The notes below the pieces were generated by a model. The model worked only from the letters and a program-made list of their open reading frames with translations, did no database searches and was not told the origin of the DNA. A program made the translations under genes and the position numbers. From Burkholderiales bacterium (GTDB lineage Bacteria > Vulcanimicrobiota > Xenobia > Xenobiales > Xenobiaceae), in contig JAAZKF010000108.1 in the NCBI GenBank assembly GCA_012799975.1, forward strand, positions 1 through 35,378: a DNA stretch of 35,378 nt, read 5' to 3'. Below are positions 15,877 to 23,484 of the stretch, piece after piece (position 1 is the stretch's first letter; every line of letters begins with the position of its first letter).

Positions 15877-15924
15877 CACCCTACACAAGAGGGCTCGGGA
15901 GCTTGAGCCCTCTTGTGTGAGGTG
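15877..15924. other. Long perfect hairpin between divergent genes
   Basis: Bases 15883-15896 are the exact reverse complement of 15905-15918 (14 bp, eight-base loop). Beyond one wobble and one mismatch, 15877-15880 pair with 15921-15924. The flanking genes diverge, so it is not placed as a terminator for either. It could be an operator, a 5' leader structure of pcnB, or the end of an unseen transcript. It lies in the 276-base gap 15723-15998, where no other gene is visible. Confidence 0.6.
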
Positions 15925-15998
15925 TCCTGGCTTCCCAGTTGGGGATTCCGAGATTAGGGGAACGGCATTTCTCCAGGCCCAGCGGGAAGAGGAAGGGC

Positions 15999-17345
15999 AT
16001 GCAACCGAAGGTCTACCCGCGGACGCGACACCCCGTGTCTCGCAAGAACATCGATCCCGACGCTTTGAAGGTCCTCTACCGTCTGTATCGGGCTGGGCAC
16101 ACGGCCTATCTGGTCGGCGGCGGGGTGCGTGACCTGATCCTGGGCCGCGCACCCAAGGACTTCGATATCGCCACCTCGGCGCGGCCTTCACAGATCAAGA
16201 AGCTGTTTCGCAATTGCCGGCTCATCGGGCGGCGCTTCCGCCTGGCCCATGTTCATTTCGGAGGGGACAAGGTCCTCGAGGTCTCGACCTTCCGGCGGGA
16301 GCCGGACCTGGAGGATGGCCTTCCCGAAGCCGACGAGGACGGCTTCGTCGACCTGCAGATCAGGATGGACAACACCTTCGGCTCCCCGGAGGAGGACGCG
16401 CGGCGTCGGGACTTTACGGTCAACGGTCTTTTCTACGATATCGACGACTATTCGATCCTGGACTATGTGGGGGGGGTTGAGGATCTGCATCGCAGCATCA
16501 TCCGCACCATCGGGGACCCCGACCTGCGCTTCCAGGAGGACCCCGTCCGGATGATCCGGGCCGTCAAGTTCTGCGCGCGCCTGGGCTTCAAGATGGATCG
16601 CGCTACCTGGGAGGCCATGGTGGCTCATCGCTGGGCCATCGAGAGGGCGGCCGCCCCCCGAGTACAGGAGGAGATCGCGCGGTTGTTGGAGAGCGGTACG
16701 GCCTGTCGCTGCATGGAGCTTCTGGACGATTCGGGGTTGCTGGAAGTGATGGTTCCCGAGATTTTTGCCTACCTCGAGCGGGCTGACCATGGTCAGGTCG
16801 CGGAAGACCTCGACGGTCAGCTCTACTACCGTCTGCTGCGCAGCATGGACGAGTTGCCCAGAACCTCGAAGGCCCGCCCCCTGCTCTTCGCCATAATGCT
16901 GGCGCCGCTGTGCCTGGAGGCTGGCCTGCTGGGGACCGAGCCGCCCGACCCCTTGGTCCGCAAGGTGATGAAGGAACTCGGGCCCCGTCTGGGGATCTCC
17001 CGGAAGGATCAGGAACGCGTGACGCAGATCCTCCTGACGCAGCGTCGCATGCTGCCGCGCAAGCGGAAGCGAACCTTCCCCAAGGCGCTGGTCGCGCGCT
17101 CCTACTTCCCCGAAGCCTTTGTCCTGTATCGGATGCTGGTCCAGGCCACGGGGAGCGGAGAGGCAGAACTGGCCTGGTGGAACGAGAGACTGGGAGAATT
17201 CTGGGGAACCGGGCAGGTCTCGTCGCAACCCTCGCCGGGCTTCGCCCCTCCATATGGCGACCAGGCCGGGACGACCCGCCCCTATCGTCGTCGTAGACGA
17301 CGCCCCGGTCGAGGAGGACACCAGGAACTGGTGGCTGACTCCTGA
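15999..17345 (+). CDS. pcnB: Poly(A) polymerase PcnB / class II tRNA nucleotidyltransferase family
   Basis: The 448-residue protein matches the bacterial poly(A) polymerase I branch from its first residues (HPVSRKNIDPDALKVLYRL), which precede the nucleotidyltransferase core and are usual in PcnB rather than CCA-adding enzymes. The core has LVGGGVRDL (39-47), the metal-binding pair Asp54/Asp56 in KDFD, and DARRRDFTVN. The RNA-binding helical domain follows, and the C-terminus is basic (RPYRRRRRRPGRGG). The enzyme adds A tails to RNA 3' ends and promotes decay. The ATG at 15999 has AGAGGA about six bases upstream; an in-frame start at 15939 lacks one. RpiA follows after 32 bases. A CCA-adding role cannot be excluded if the genome has no separate cca gene. 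Confidence 0.9.
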   Translation: MQPKVYPRTRHPVSRKNIDPDALKVLYRLYRAGHTAYLVGGGVRDLILGRAPKDFDIATSARPSQIKKLFRNCRLIGRRFRLAHVHFGGDKVLEVSTFRREPDLEDGLPEADEDGFVDLQIRMDNTFGSPEEDARRRDFTVNGLFYDIDDYSILDYVGGVEDLHRSIIRTIGDPDLRFQEDPVRMIRAVKFCARLGFKMDRATWEAMVAHRWAIERAAAPRVQEEIARLLESGTACRCMELLDDSGLLEVMVPEIFAYLERADHGQVAEDLDGQLYYRLLRSMDELPRTSKARPLLFAIMLAPLCLEAGLLGTEPPDPLVRKVMKELGPRLGISRKDQERVTQILLTQRRMLPRKRKRTFPKALVARSYFPEAFVLYRMLVQATGSGEAELAWWNERLGEFWGTGQVSSQPSPGFAPPYGDQAGTTRPYRRRRRRPGRGGHQELVADS

Positions 17346-17377
17346 GTTCTAGTAAGATCCGGAAAGGTGGTCTGCAG

Positions 17378-18076
17378 ATGTCCGAGCAGCGCGAGAAGGC
17401 CAAGTGGGTAGCTGCCCGCGCCGCCTGTGGGATGGTGGAGTCGGGGATGGTCGTCGGTCTGGGTACCGGATCGACAGCCATCAAGTTCCTGGACCTGTTG
17501 GCGGAGCGGGTTCGTCAAGAAGGCTTGAAGGTCACCTGCGTGGCCACCTCCGAGAAGACCGGTCGGGAGGCTGGGCGGCGAGGCTTGGCCATGGTTCCCG
17601 GTTTTCCCGACTTTGGAGTTGTGGATCTGACCGTGGACGGGGCTGATGAGGTCGACCCGGCCGGCAATCTGATCAAGGGCGGTGGCGGAGCCCTCCTGCG
17701 CGAGAAGCTGGTCGCCTTGGCCAGTCGGCGGGTCGTTATCGTGGTGGACCCCGACAAGCACGTGGCCGAACTCGGACACGACTTCCGCCTTCCCGTCGAG
17801 GTGGTCCCGTTCGGCTGGTCGCGAACCCTCCAGGCACTTCGGGATCTGGGGGCTGAACCCGGGATGCGTCGGCAAGGTGACGAATTCTTCCGGACCGACC
17901 ATGACAACTACATTATCGATTGCCGGTTCGCGGGTATTCCCGAGCCGGCGGCTCTGCACGCCCGGATCAAGAGCCTCTCGGGCGTCGTTGAGACGGGGAT
18001 CTTCCCCGGCCTGGCGCACGCGATCCTGACTGGCCATCCGGACGGCACCTGGGATTTGCGCGAACTCCCGGTTTGA
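17378..18076 (+). CDS. rpiA: Ribose-5-phosphate isomerase A
   Basis: The 232-residue enzyme interconverts ribose-5-phosphate and ribulose-5-phosphate in the non-oxidative pentose phosphate pathway. It has the family motifs GLGTGSTA (27-34) for phosphate binding, TVDGADEVD (about 83-91) with the catalytic acidic residues, and KGGGGALLREK (about 97-107) with the catalytic lysine. Length is as usual. The ATG at 17378 has AAAGGTGG seven bases upstream. It lies 32 bases after pcnB and is probably co-transcribed; a TAGTAAGAT string at 17350 could be a weak internal -10. Confidence 0.95.
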   Translation: MSEQREKAKWVAARAACGMVESGMVVGLGTGSTAIKFLDLLAERVRQEGLKVTCVATSEKTGREAGRRGLAMVPGFPDFGVVDLTVDGADEVDPAGNLIKGGGGALLREKLVALASRRVVIVVDPDKHVAELGHDFRLPVEVVPFGWSRTLQALRDLGAEPGMRRQGDEFFRTDHDNYIIDCRFAGIPEPAALHARIKSLSGVVETGIFPGLAHAILTGHPDGTWDLRELPV

Positions 18077-18196
18077 AGCCTTTGGAAGCCCAGGGGGACG
18101 GGGCCCGCCGGCTCCTGGAATCGGCCTGACACACCCACGAGGAATCTCGAGGTTCATTGCGAATACCCTGCCCGGATTCCTGCGCCCGGTTGCCTG

Positions 18197-18213
18197 GGCG
18201 GAGAGGCTCCGCC
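18197..18213 (+). terminator. Possible terminator hairpin after rpiA
   Basis: GGCGGAG (18197-18203) pairs with CTCCGCC (18207-18213) around AGG, in the 202-base gap between rpiA and the metallopeptidase gene. It is 120 bases after the rpiA stop and has no U-tract, so it might instead belong to the leader of the next gene. Confidence 0.3.
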
Positions 18214-18278
18214 GCCGAGAGTCCGATACCGGTCTGTCCGGGGGGCTCCGCAGGGTGGCAATTGCCTGGAGGTGTTGG

Positions 18279-20006
18279 ATGCGAAGGAAATTCCTCGGTT
18301 GGATGACGGCCGCGGTACTCTCGGGGTGCCTGTTGGCTGGATGTGGTTCAGGGGGAGGCGACGCTTCGAGCTTCCATTACGTCCCGCCCCCGGGCCCGAT
18401 GCCCCCCCCTCAGCGCCCGGTGAGTTTCAGAATCCCCGCCTACAACGCAGGGGATCAGGCGGTCCTGGTCTTCACCCCGGTCAGCAAGGATGAGTTCGAT
18501 CAGTCCGGCAACACCATCCAGATCAACGCCGTCAATGCCCGTCAGAGCGAATGCGCTGAAGACCACTCTCACGCCAAGGGGACGTTTGCCGACAAGTGTG
18601 GGTTGAACGAGTCAATCCGCTCCTTTGACGAACGGGTCGGGCTGGAGCGGGTCCGCGAGCGATCCGAGCTGCTCCGGCCGCGCGAGATCCAGCCGCGCTG
18701 GGACGGACTGCCCAAGGGCACTCCCGGTGAGCTCTTCCATCCGCTGGCCGACAAAGTAGACTCCAAGATCGAGGTCGTCAAGATGCTGGACGACTCCCAG
18801 ACCGTCCACTGCAACATCCTGGCCGAGTCTGGGGTCATCACCGAGGCGGATGCCCTGCAACTGGCCCAGGTCTTCGACTCGGCCAACCCCTTCGACCCGA
18901 CCGCTCCCGGTACCATCGGTCTGTATGATCGGATCACCGGGATTTGTGGCCACGAGTGGCAGAACAACCCCGTGGGCGGCCGAGACGGCGACCTGCGCGT
19001 CAATCTGGTCATCTGTTCGGCCAGCACCATGGCCATCGAAGGTGGGTTCGTTTTTGGCCTGGTCCGCTTCGCTGACATCTTTGGGACTGATATCGACCCC
19101 GTCTCCAACGCCGGGGAGTATGTCTACATCAACTACGAAGCCCTCGCTGTCCCAGGCGGGAATCCGCTGCAGAATTACAGCCTCTACGGCACCCTGGCCC
19201 ATGAGTTCCTGCACTTGGTCCAGATGAACGCCAAGGTGGGCGAGGAAGGCACCTTCCCCCACTTCGACCCCCAGACGCCGGACCCCGCCCACAGTGCCTA
19301 CACGCTGTCCGAGCGCCGGACCATGGCAGAAGGTTTCGCCGAGACGATGGCCACCCTGTGTGGCTATGGGGTTCACAAGGCTCTGGACGCCTCGCCTACT
19401 GGTGGGGCCGACCTGCTGGCCTACGACCCGATCAACCTCTTCCTGGGAGGGGAGAGCCTCATCGCCCCGGGGATGACCGGCATCACCACGGTGGGCTCCA
19501 ACTTCTGGACACCATTCCTGGAAGAGGGCGACCCCTATGGGATCGGTCATCTCTTCGGCCTCTATCTGGTCGACCGCTATGGGGCCGAGAAGTGGGGTGA
19601 GCTGACCAGGTCGCGGCATCGCGGGCTGCTCAACCTCAACGCCGTCCTGGGGCTTGAACCCGAGGATGTCTTCCACGGATTCAACATCGCGCTGCACGCC
19701 TCGTCACTGGCCGGCGTCCCGCCCCAGTATGACTTGAGTCTGCTGCGTCCGGGCGGCTTGAACAACTATCGCCCCCTGCTTTCGGATGAACCTCCGATCT
19801 TCCATAACCTGCTGACCGCCGGCTTCGTCGTGTCGTCCGAGCCGACGGCCTGGATCGAGAAGGTCGTTCCGCCCTGGTCGACGTCGCTCTTCCGCTTCAT
19901 CGGTGGCGACGGCTCTGCTTTGAACCTCGATATAGTCCTGCCCCTGAAGTCCCGGGCCAGCCTGATCCATGAATCTCCGGCCGGAACCTTCTCGGATATC
20001 CAGTGA
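18279..20006 (+). CDS. Lipoprotein zinc metallopeptidase, M30-like
   Basis: The 575-residue protein has a lipoprotein signal peptide with lipobox LAGC (Cys22), a glycine linker and a Pro-rich stretch (about 37-55), then a large domain with the zinc motif H308-EFL-H312 in LAHEFLHLVQ. About 40 residues later comes EGFAE (Glu351/Glu355), which can supply the third ligand. This HEFxH...GFAE spacing resembles the M30 (hyicolysin-like) group of extracellular peptidases. It should act outside the cytoplasm, tethered to a membrane; the substrate is unknown. The ATG at 18279 has GGAGGT five bases upstream. The gene is flanked by 200 bases before and 540 bases after, so it is monocistronic. Confidence 0.8.
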   Translation: MRRKFLGWMTAAVLSGCLLAGCGSGGGDASSFHYVPPPGPMPPPQRPVSFRIPAYNAGDQAVLVFTPVSKDEFDQSGNTIQINAVNARQSECAEDHSHAKGTFADKCGLNESIRSFDERVGLERVRERSELLRPREIQPRWDGLPKGTPGELFHPLADKVDSKIEVVKMLDDSQTVHCNILAESGVITEADALQLAQVFDSANPFDPTAPGTIGLYDRITGICGHEWQNNPVGGRDGDLRVNLVICSASTMAIEGGFVFGLVRFADIFGTDIDPVSNAGEYVYINYEALAVPGGNPLQNYSLYGTLAHEFLHLVQMNAKVGEEGTFPHFDPQTPDPAHSAYTLSERRTMAEGFAETMATLCGYGVHKALDASPTGGADLLAYDPINLFLGGESLIAPGMTGITTVGSNFWTPFLEEGDPYGIGHLFGLYLVDRYGAEKWGELTRSRHRGLLNLNAVLGLEPEDVFHGFNIALHASSLAGVPPQYDLSLLRPGGLNNYRPLLSDEPPIFHNLLTAGFVVSSEPTAWIEKVVPPWSTSLFRFIGGDGSALNLDIVLPLKSRASLIHESPAGTFSDIQ

Positions 20007-20041
20007 CCTGAAGACCTCGGCCTTTTGAAGAACACCATATG

Positions 20042-20089
20042 GACACTCCCGTACAGCCCCGGAATGTGCTGGGGCCGTGCGGGGGTGTC
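20042..20089 (+). terminator. Terminator hairpin after the metallopeptidase gene
   Basis: GACACTCCCG (20042-20051) pairs with 20080-20089, one G-U wobble included, and an inner GCCCC/GGGGC stem (20056-20060 with 20071-20075 region) continues it. AGCATTTT follows, a short T-run. It lies 35 bases past the stop. Confidence 0.7.
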
Positions 20090-20316
20090 AGCATTTTCCG
20101 GGCTGGGGGCGACTGCTTCTAGTACCTGTGGGGGTTTGTGGGGGTTGCCGCTACCCCTCCAGGTTGCCGGAATGGTGAGCCTTGGCTTCCCTTCAGATGA
20201 GTCTCAGGCTAGAGGGATCCCGGCCACGAGTTGGTCCGGGCCTGGCGGAACAGTGCCCTCAAAGCATTTCGGTTCAGGCCTCTTCAAAGCCGTCTGCTTA
20301 TCTGATCTGGTACAGG

Positions 20317-20435
20317 GCCAGCAGCCTGTGTGAATATCGCGTCGGTCGCCCCGCCTCTTGATGGGGTTGCACCGCGCGGGGCAAAACAAGGCCCTCAGGC
20401 CATGCTGGTGGATGCTCACATAGGCTGCTGCTGGC
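20317..20435. other. Structured intergenic element, candidate ncRNA or miniature repeat
   Basis: Bases 20317-20333 pair with 20416-20435 over 17 base pairs, with one G-U and one three-base bulge. Between them 20348-20354 (GCCCCGC) pairs with a GCGGGGC near 20375. A further stem, GGGTGG-CCAGG (20451-20465) with CCTGG-CCACCC (20491-20501), follows downstream. No convincing protein lies in 20007-20548. It is not a tRNA, tmRNA, RNase P or SRP RNA by any motif I know. Either strand could be transcribed. The rest of this gap (20090-20316) shows nothing I can name. Confidence 0.35.
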
Positions 20436-20548
20436 GCAACACGTTTGCTCGGGTGGCACGCCAGGCGGCGATTCAAAGACGATCCAGGGACCTGGCCACC
20501 CCCCTGGCGGAGCAGGCTTGAGAAACCTCGCCGTTGTCGGGGGGTATT

Positions 20549-23272
20549 TCATTTTTGCCGGTTGCGCCAGGCCTTCTCGAGTGCCACCACCGGCAGGATG
20601 GTGGCACCTACCAGCGTGGCTTTCACCAAGTCGGCCGGTTTGAGCGGCACGGTGTCAAAGACCACGTTCATGGGGGGGAAGTAGATGAAAAGAGCCTGCA
20701 GGACCAACAGGAATGCGATTCCCAGGTAGAGCGGGGGGTTGCTCCACGCCCCGACCGTCAGGAAGGAGTGTTTCAGCGAGCGGCAGTTCAACAGATAGAA
20801 GACCTGAAAAAGGACCACCGTGGTGACCGCCATCGTCTGAGCCTCGGAGACGGCTGCAGCAGCGTTGATGCCAGAGATCAGAGCATCGGATCGCTCGTCG
20901 AGGAACATCAGGATGGCTCCAACCGTCATCAGGACCGCCACCATGACCGTCCGGTACAGGACGAAGGGGCCGAGGATAGGCTCTCCCGGTCGGCGGGGAG
21001 GACGTTCCATGAGGTCCTTCTCAGGAGCCTCGAAAGCCAGGGGAGTGGCCAGGAAGAAGGAGGCGATCAGGTTCACCCACAGCAACTGGGCTGGCAGCAT
21101 GGGGAGCAGCAGTTGGCCCGTGCGGGGGTCAAAGGGGAAGAAGGCGACGCCCCAGGTCAGGATCAGGGCCAGTCCCAGGTTGGTCGGCAGCATGAAGGCC
21201 AGGGACTTGATCAGGTTGTCGTAGACGCGGCGGCCCTCTTCGACGGCAGCCCGGATGCTGGCGAAGTTGTCGTCGGTAAGTACCAGGTCGGCTGCCTGCT
21301 TGCTGACCGAGGTCCCCGTGATCCCCATGGCTACGCCGATGTTGGCCTGTTTCAAGGCAGGGGCGTCGTTGACCCCGTCGCCCGTCATCGCCACTATCTC
21401 GCCCTGGGCCTGCAGGTTCTTTACCAGGCGCAATTTGTGCTCGGGGGCTACCCGGGCGAAGACATGGCAGCGGCGCAGCGCGTCGTCCAGGGTCGGATCA
21501 TCCATGCGACTGAGTTCCCGGCCGGAAATCACCGGGATCTCCGATTGCAGGCCGAGCTGCTCTCCGATGGACTGCGCCGTCGCCTGATGGTCTCCGGTGA
21601 TCATCTTGACCGTGATGCCGGCCTGGTGGCAGTCCCGGATGGCCGCGATGGCCTCGGCACGGGGCGGGTCGATCATCCCCTGAAGGCCCAGGAAGTGGAA
21701 CCCGGTGGCGGTGTCCTCCATGTCTACCTGGACCTGGTCTCCTGGCAGTTCCTTGCGGGCGAAAGCCAGGACTCGGATACCCCGGGAGGCCATCCCCAGC
21801 ACCTGGTTCTGGACCTCCTCGAGCTCGGCTCCCGGGCAACGCGACAGGATGATTTCGGGCGCCCCCTTCAGCAGCAGGATGCTGGCTTCTCCCATCCGAT
21901 GCAGCGTCGCCATGAACTGGTTTTCGCTTTCGAAGGGGATGGCATCCAGCCGGGGTGATTCCTGGCGCACCTCGGAGACCTTCAGCCCGGCCTTTTCGGC
22001 GGCCGTCAGGAGCGCTCCCTCGGTGGGGTCTCCCGTGACGGTCCAGCGCCCGGCTTCCTCCTGCAGGGAGGCGTCATTGCAGAGCACACCGGCTTCCAGC
22101 AGGCTGCGACCGGCCTCCGGGAGGTCTGGGGTGAAGCCGCCCACCGGCTCATAGCCGACACCGTCTACAGCGATCGTTCCGATCTGGGGGGACCACAGGG
22201 CCTGGACCGTCATTTCGTTGCGGGTCAGGGTGCCGGTCTTGTCGGTACAGATCACCGTGGTGCTGCCCAGGGTCTCGACGGCGGGAAGCTTGCGAATCAC
22301 CGCCTGACGCCGGGCCATCCGTTGCACTCCGATGGCCAGGGCGATGGTTACCACGGCCGGCAGGCTCTCGGGGATGGCACCCACTGCCAGGGCAATGGCA
22401 AAGGTGACGGTGCCTCGCACGGCATCGAAGAAGGCTGAGCCATTGGTCAGCATCTCTCGAGCGGTGCCCACAGCCAGCATCAGCGCTGCCAGAGCGACGA
22501 TCCCCAAGGTCAGCTTGCCGCCGATCTCCTGGAGCGCCCGGGTCAGGGGGGTCACCAGGTCGGTGGCTTCTGACAGCATGGTGGAGATGCGGCCCAGTTC
22601 GGTCGCGCTGCCCGTGGCTATCACGATTCCGGTCCCGGTGCCGTAGGTCACCAGGGTTCCAGCAAAGGCCAGGCACTGGCGCTCCCCCAGGGAGGCCTCG
22701 GAGTCCACCGGACCGGGCGCCTTGTCGACCGGGACCGACTCGCCCGTCAGGGCTGCCTCTTCGATCTGGAGGTTCCGGCTTGTCAGCAGGCGCAGGTCGG
22801 CCGGGACCTTGTCTCCGCTGGCCAGGAAGACCACGTCTCCCGGCACCAGGTCGGGCACGGGCACCGAGAGGCGCTGCCCCGAGCGCTGGACCGCAGCGAA
22901 TTCGGGGACCATGCCGGAGAGGGCCTCGATGGCCTGGCTGGCCCGGAACTCTTGGAAGAACCCGATGGCTGCGTTGAGGATCACCACGGCCAGGATGACC
23001 AGCCCGTTCTTGGTCCCATCGCGGGGATCCGCCAGCAGGGCCACCACCGAGGCTGCCAGGAGCACCCAGATCAGCGGGGTGTTGATCTGCCTCCAGAGGA
23101 GGACCCATATCGAGTCGCCTTTAGGGTGGGGAAGCAGGTTCGGGCCGTGCTTTTCAAGACGGGCCTTGGCCTGCTCGACAGTGAGCCCCCCCGGGTTGGA
23201 GTCCAGGGCGTGGAGAATCTCGTCTTCGGTTTGGGCGTGCCAGGGGAGGGAGGGGGGGGGAACAATCGACAT
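20549..23272 (-). CDS. P2-type cation-transporting P-type ATPase with non-canonical ion site
   Basis: The 907-residue pump has an N-terminal cation-ATPase domain (about 10-75), ten predicted helices, LTGES in the actuator domain, the phosphorylation motif DKTGT (Asp344) and TGDGVNDAPAL in the P domain. The M4 site is IPESLP with Glu302 exactly 42 residues before Asp344, as in SERCA. In M5 TNLG keeps the Asn (698) but has Leu701 where SERCA has Glu771. In M6 LLWVNLIAS keeps Asn734 but has Ala737 and Ser738 for Thr799 and Asp800. So the transported ion need not be calcium. Start: ATG at 23272 has GAGGAG 12 bases upstream; ATG at 23317 has no ribosome site and would add 15 residues. The gene lies 212 bases after ygfK behind a hairpin. 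Confidence 0.9.
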   Translation of the reverse strand: MSIVPPPSLPWHAQTEDEILHALDSNPGGLTVEQAKARLEKHGPNLLPHPKGDSIWVLLWRQINTPLIWVLLAASVVALLADPRDGTKNGLVILAVVILNAAIGFFQEFRASQAIEALSGMVPEFAAVQRSGQRLSVPVPDLVPGDVVFLASGDKVPADLRLLTSRNLQIEEAALTGESVPVDKAPGPVDSEASLGERQCLAFAGTLVTYGTGTGIVIATGSATELGRISTMLSEATDLVTPLTRALQEIGGKLTLGIVALAALMLAVGTAREMLTNGSAFFDAVRGTVTFAIALAVGAIPESLPAVVTIALAIGVQRMARRQAVIRKLPAVETLGSTTVICTDKTGTLTRNEMTVQALWSPQIGTIAVDGVGYEPVGGFTPDLPEAGRSLLEAGVLCNDASLQEEAGRWTVTGDPTEGALLTAAEKAGLKVSEVRQESPRLDAIPFESENQFMATLHRMGEASILLLKGAPEIILSRCPGAELEEVQNQVLGMASRGIRVLAFARKELPGDQVQVDMEDTATGFHFLGLQGMIDPPRAEAIAAIRDCHQAGITVKMITGDHQATAQSIGEQLGLQSEIPVISGRELSRMDDPTLDDALRRCHVFARVAPEHKLRLVKNLQAQGEIVAMTGDGVNDAPALKQANIGVAMGITGTSVSKQAADLVLTDDNFASIRAAVEEGRRVYDNLIKSLAFMLPTNLGLALILTWGVAFFPFDPRTGQLLLPMLPAQLLWVNLIASFFLATPLAFEAPEKDLMERPPRRPGEPILGPFVLYRTVMVAVLMTVGAILMFLDERSDALISGINAAAAVSEAQTMAVTTVVLFQVFYLLNCRSLKHSFLTVGAWSNPPLYLGIAFLLVLQALFIYFPPMNVVFDTVPLKPADLVKATLVGATILPVVALEKAWRNRQK

Positions 23273-23404
23273 GAGTTGGGAGTTCTCCTCGTCAAGTCGG
23301 GTCCAGGGGGGCTTCATCTGGTCTGTTCAGCCGGACCGGGTCCTCGCTGGATCCAGAAAACGGTTTTGACCGTGGAAGGGTTACCGGCACAGGTCCGGGT
23401 CAAG

Positions 23405-23442
23405 GCCATGCTCCCAGGCGGTGGTTGCCATGGGAGCATGGC
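23405..23442 (-). terminator. Hairpin between ygfK and the ATPase gene
   Basis: Twelve bases at 23405-23416 pair exactly with 23431-23442 around a 14-base loop. It lies 42 bases past the ygfK stop on the minus strand and 132 bases before the ATPase start, so it likely ends the ssnA-ygfK transcript. No U-tract follows. Confidence 0.6.
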
Positions 23443-23484
23443 TCGATGGTTTTGGAGGGCTCCTCCTTTAGAGGCGCCGTCGGC

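Noticed and set aside
20025-20333. A 102-residue reading frame after the metallopeptidase gene
   Set aside because: It starts inside the terminator hairpin region, has no ribosome site and its translation looks random.
20338-20385. A CRISPR-repeat-like string (GTCGCCCC ... GGGG)
   Set aside because: It occurs once, with no spaced copies and no cas genes in the window.
20317-20435. Integron attC site
   Set aside because: The stem is attC-like in size, but the GTTRRRY-type core ends are absent and there is no integrase or cassette array.
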